Under the pieces are notes generated by a model. It was given only the letters and a program-made list of their open reading frames with translations. It had not been told where the DNA came from and searched no databases. The position numbers and the translations under genes are program-made. Positions 61,855 to 64,000 of a DNA stretch of 64,000 bases are shown here, piece after piece. Numbering within the stretch: the first letter of the stretch is position 1; the number at the start of each line of letters is the position of its first letter. The stretch lies in contig CALGAW010000017.1 in assembly GCA_937959115.1 (NCBI GenBank), positions 1 through 64,000 on the forward strand. Reading direction: 5' to 3'. The stretch is from an uncultured Saprospiraceae bacterium (GTDB taxonomy: Bacteria > Bacteroidota > Bacteroidia > Chitinophagales > Saprospiraceae).

Positions 61855-62493
61855 CTAGAAATCTAAAGGCGGTATTTCATTTTTAAAGTGACCATTTAGC
61901 TTCGCTCTTTTTTGCAATTCACTCATTTCTTCCGCCATTGGAATTAATTTCAGCAAATGTGCTAGCATGATTTTTTGACGATCTGTTTCTTCTTGAATCG
62001 ATAAAAACTCCAATTCTTGAATCAGGTTAAACCCGACTAAATGGGCGATATCGAATGTAATAAAATCTGACGGTGATTTGGGAGCCTCCACACGAATATC
62101 TAGGACTTTGTGCAAAAGGGAAACGTTTTTCAAAATTTCCACATTTAAAAACAAATCAGAATCACTTGTAAACGACATGATTTCAACATCCGCACCAGAA
62201 TACAACTTCCCCTCGACCTCCTTGTAGATCTGATCAATCTTAAAAATTCGCTTTCCAATCGTTTTAATATCCATTTTGCCATCATCATACCGATTTGCAA
62301 CTTCAATCAACTCAACTTCGGTTCCAACATCTGACACTTTACCATCCAAATAAGGAACGATACCAAACGGAATGCCTTCCTTTTCACACTCATTAATCAA
62401 TTGGCGATACCTCGGTTCAAAAATATGGAGGTTTAATTTTTCATGAGGAAAAACAACTAATTTTAACGGGAATATTGGAAGGAAAATGGACAT
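61855..62493 (-). CDS. Lon N-terminal-domain (LON substrate-binding) protein
   Basis: A 212-residue soluble protein made almost only of the domain at the N-terminus of Lon proteases: LPIFPLKLVVFPHEKLNLHI, then FEPRYRQLINEC, IPFGIVPYLDGKVSDVGTEV and IKTIGKRIFKI. The AAA+ and protease domains are absent. Such stand-alone domains are common in bacteria, and their function is not settled; peptide or adaptor binding is assumed from Lon. The helical C-terminus (KIMLAHLLKLIPMAEEMSEL) also matches the Lon arrangement. Ends 11 bp from the convergent ceramidase-like gene. Confidence 0.88.
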   Translation of the reverse strand: MSIFLPIFPLKLVVFPHEKLNLHIFEPRYRQLINECEKEGIPFGIVPYLDGKVSDVGTEVELIEVANRYDDGKMDIKTIGKRIFKIDQIYKEVEGKLYSGADVEIMSFTSDSDLFLNVEILKNVSLLHKVLDIRVEAPKSPSDFITFDIAHLVGFNLIQELEFLSIQEETDRQKIMLAHLLKLIPMAEEMSELQKRAKLNGHFKNEIPPLDF

Positions 62494-62880
62494 GTATAAA
62501 AGTATTGAAATATAATATTAGGCACAAATAAAGTGAATATTTTTTAGATTCGGAATAATCCACAAAAACAATTAATAATCACACCCATCAAACTAAATCC
62601 CAAAGAATATTCCATAAATTAAAAATGCAACAAATATTGTTTATCAGCCGTTTACAGTGAGAACAATCAGTCAAAAAGAAATTAACATTTGTGTAAAATA
62701 ACTATAGTAAAAAAATATTTAATTACAACTGATTGAGTGCCAAGTGTGAAACGATATATCTTTGATTCGGAATTAAAAGTTATACACAATTATACGAATT
62801 ATTTCTTTTATGAATTATCGAATATCAGGTATTCTTAGTTATCTTTGATCTTTAATTTTCTTCAACTAATCTTGTCTTTT
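62494..62880. other. 387-base divergent region upstream of pckA
   Basis: AT-rich. It holds the pckA promoter candidate at 62733-62764 and a second TATCTTTG at 62840-62847 without a -33. No terminator or open frame is seen. Confidence 0.5.
62733..62764 (+). promoter_or_regulatory. Promoter of pckA (TTGA, 20 bp, TATCTTTG)
   Basis: TTGA at 62733-62736, a 20-bp spacer and TATCTTTG at 62757-62764 match the Bacteroidota promoter. The leader to the pckA ATG would be about 110 bases. A second TATCTTTG box (62840-62847) nearer the gene may provide an alternative start. Confidence 0.55.
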
Positions 62881-64000
62881 ATGAAAGTAATTGGAATTAA
62901 AAACCCGTCAGCAGATTTATCAACTCTTGGTATCAAGGATATTAAAACAGCTTATTGGAATCTAGATTCTGAGAAATTATCCGATCATGTAATTGAACAA
63001 CAGGAAGGAGTCATCTCCAGTTCCGGTGCCATAGCCATCAATACGGGAGAATTTACAGGAAGATCTCCTAAAGATAGATTTGTAGTAAAAGACAACTTAA
63101 CGGAGAATACCGTTGACTGGGGCGCTATCAACATTCCTTTTGATGCAGATAAGTTTGATTCCCTGTATACAAAAGTTGCAAACTACCTTAGCAATCGAAA
63201 CTTATATGTAAGAGATGCATATGCATGTGCGGATGACAACTATCGATTATCCCTGCGACTTGTAGCAGAAAAGCCTTGGAGTACAATGTTTGCAAACAAC
63301 ATGTTTCTGCGTCCATCTGAAGATGAAATCAACAATGCAAATCCAGAATGGACAATATTGTGTGCACCAGGACTAAAAGCAGATGCGAAAATAGATGGAA
63401 CTAGACAACACAACTTTGCCATCATCAACTTTAGTAAAAAGAAAATCATTATTGGTGGGACAGGTTATACTGGCGAAATCAAGAAAGGTATTTTCTCTGT
63501 ATTGAATTACGTGCTACCTACTGAACGTAAGGTATTGAGCATGCACTGCTCAGCCAATCAAGGAGTAGACGGTGACGTCGCTATCTTTTTTGGATTGAGC
63601 GGAACAGGAAAAACAACCTTATCTGCTGACGAAAACAGATCACTCATAGGTGATGACGAACATGGATGGTCAGATGAAGGCGTCTTTAATTTTGAAGGTG
63701 GATGCTATGCAAAATGTATCGACTTATCAGAAGAAAAGGAACCTCAAATTTTCAGAGCAATAAAGCCAGGAGCCATCCTTGAAAACATTGTATTTAAACC
63801 TGGAACTAACGAACCAGATTTTATGCGGGATGATATTACGCAAAACACAAGAGTGTCCTACCCGATCTACCATATTGATAATGCATTGGAACCATCCAAA
63901 GGCGGTATTCCAAAGAATATATTTTTCCTAACCTGTGATGCATTTGGTGTATTGCCTCCGATTTCAAAATTAGATGTTGGACAAGCAATGTATCATTTCA
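62881..64000 (+). CDS. pckA: Phosphoenolpyruvate carboxykinase (ATP), 3' end outside the window
   Basis: The frame runs from the ATG at 62881 without a stop to the window edge (373 codons seen; the full enzyme is about 530). Signatures: GEFTGRSPKDRFVV near residue 60, GGTGYTGEIKKGIF, and the P-loop FFGLSGTGKTTLSAD, then LIGDDEHGWSDEGVFNFEGG with the catalytic acidic residues. The enzyme converts oxaloacetate and ATP to phosphoenolpyruvate, CO2 and ADP, the entry to gluconeogenesis. A promoter candidate with a 110-base leader lies upstream. Confidence 0.96.
   Translation, partial: MKVIGIKNPSADLSTLGIKDIKTAYWNLDSEKLSDHVIEQQEGVISSSGAIAINTGEFTGRSPKDRFVVKDNLTENTVDWGAINIPFDADKFDSLYTKVANYLSNRNLYVRDAYACADDNYRLSLRLVAEKPWSTMFANNMFLRPSEDEINNANPEWTILCAPGLKADAKIDGTRQHNFAIINFSKKKIIIGGTGYTGEIKKGIFSVLNYVLPTERKVLSMHCSANQGVDGDVAIFFGLSGTGKTTLSADENRSLIGDDEHGWSDEGVFNFEGGCYAKCIDLSEEKEPQIFRAIKPGAILENIVFKPGTNEPDFMRDDITQNTRVSYPIYHIDNALEPSKGGIPKNIFFLTCDAFGVLPPISKLDVGQAMYHF

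Noticed and set aside
1-64000. tRNA genes, insertion sequences, integrases or phage genes
   Set aside because: I looked for TψC-like GGTTCGA words with pairing stems, transposase motifs and terminal inverted repeats, and found nothing convincing.

Overview
The window looks like a chromosomal segment of an AT-rich member of the Bacteroidota, possibly Saprospiria-like (class uncertain). Three things point there. It carries type IX secretion (T9SS) cargo with type A and type B C-terminal tails, plus a PorP/SprF partner. It has SprB-type surface repeats. Several promoters have the Bacteroidota -33/-7 form (TTGA, 19-20 bp, TAnnTTTG), and Shine-Dalgarno sites are scarce. I found no tRNA, rRNA, insertion sequence, prophage or CRISPR array.

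Layout. 1-5.2 kb: a partial membrane protein, a family 9 glycosyltransferase with cmk, an orphan helical protein and a secreted SecD-periplasmic-domain homologue. 5.2-21.5 kb, all on the minus strand, is a surface-protein block: three tandem SprB-repeat paralogues (called A, B and C here), a PorP/SprF protein paired with an 1855-residue PKD adhesin with a type B tail, and a VWA protein with a type A tail. 21.8-33.2 kb is mostly housekeeping: surE, a small membrane protein, lpxB, rseP, an exonuclease/GIY-YIG fusion, maf, gmhA, leuS and a PRMT-like methyltransferase. 33.3-47.3 kb, minus strand, is a second surface block: a T9SS cargo gene broken by one in-frame TGA, a remnant of a deleted giant gene, and two tandem giants of about 1970 residues (D and E). 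47.6-64 kb holds a DinB/SUKH pair, an M48 protease-lipoprotein-envelope protein operon, trxA, a DUF58 gene, PPK2, an Hsp15-like gene, an aminotransferase, a methyltransferase, a T9SS type A protein, a neutral-ceramidase homologue, a Lon-N-domain protein and the start of pckA.

How it fits together. The outstanding feature is a five-member family (A, B, C, D, E) in two clusters. All five end in SprB repeats, a Cys-rich linker, one thrombospondin-type-3-like Asp-rich loop and a near-identical C-terminal domain of about 160 residues that finishes in LVYF plus E or K. None has a recognisable T9SS type A or B tail, although neighbouring genes do. The N-terminal parts differ completely between the small members (A-C) and the giants (D, E), so the C-terminal half behaves as a shared module. 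Repeat-number differences, a 15-bp in-gene duplication and an orphan N-terminal fragment show that the family is still being rearranged. This is my best candidate for an undescribed surface-display or adhesion system. Other points worth checking are the SecD-like protein without membrane segments, the PRMT-like methyltransferase with a double-Glu loop, the KMGKR signature in LeuRS and the GDVTP motif in the ceramidase homologue.
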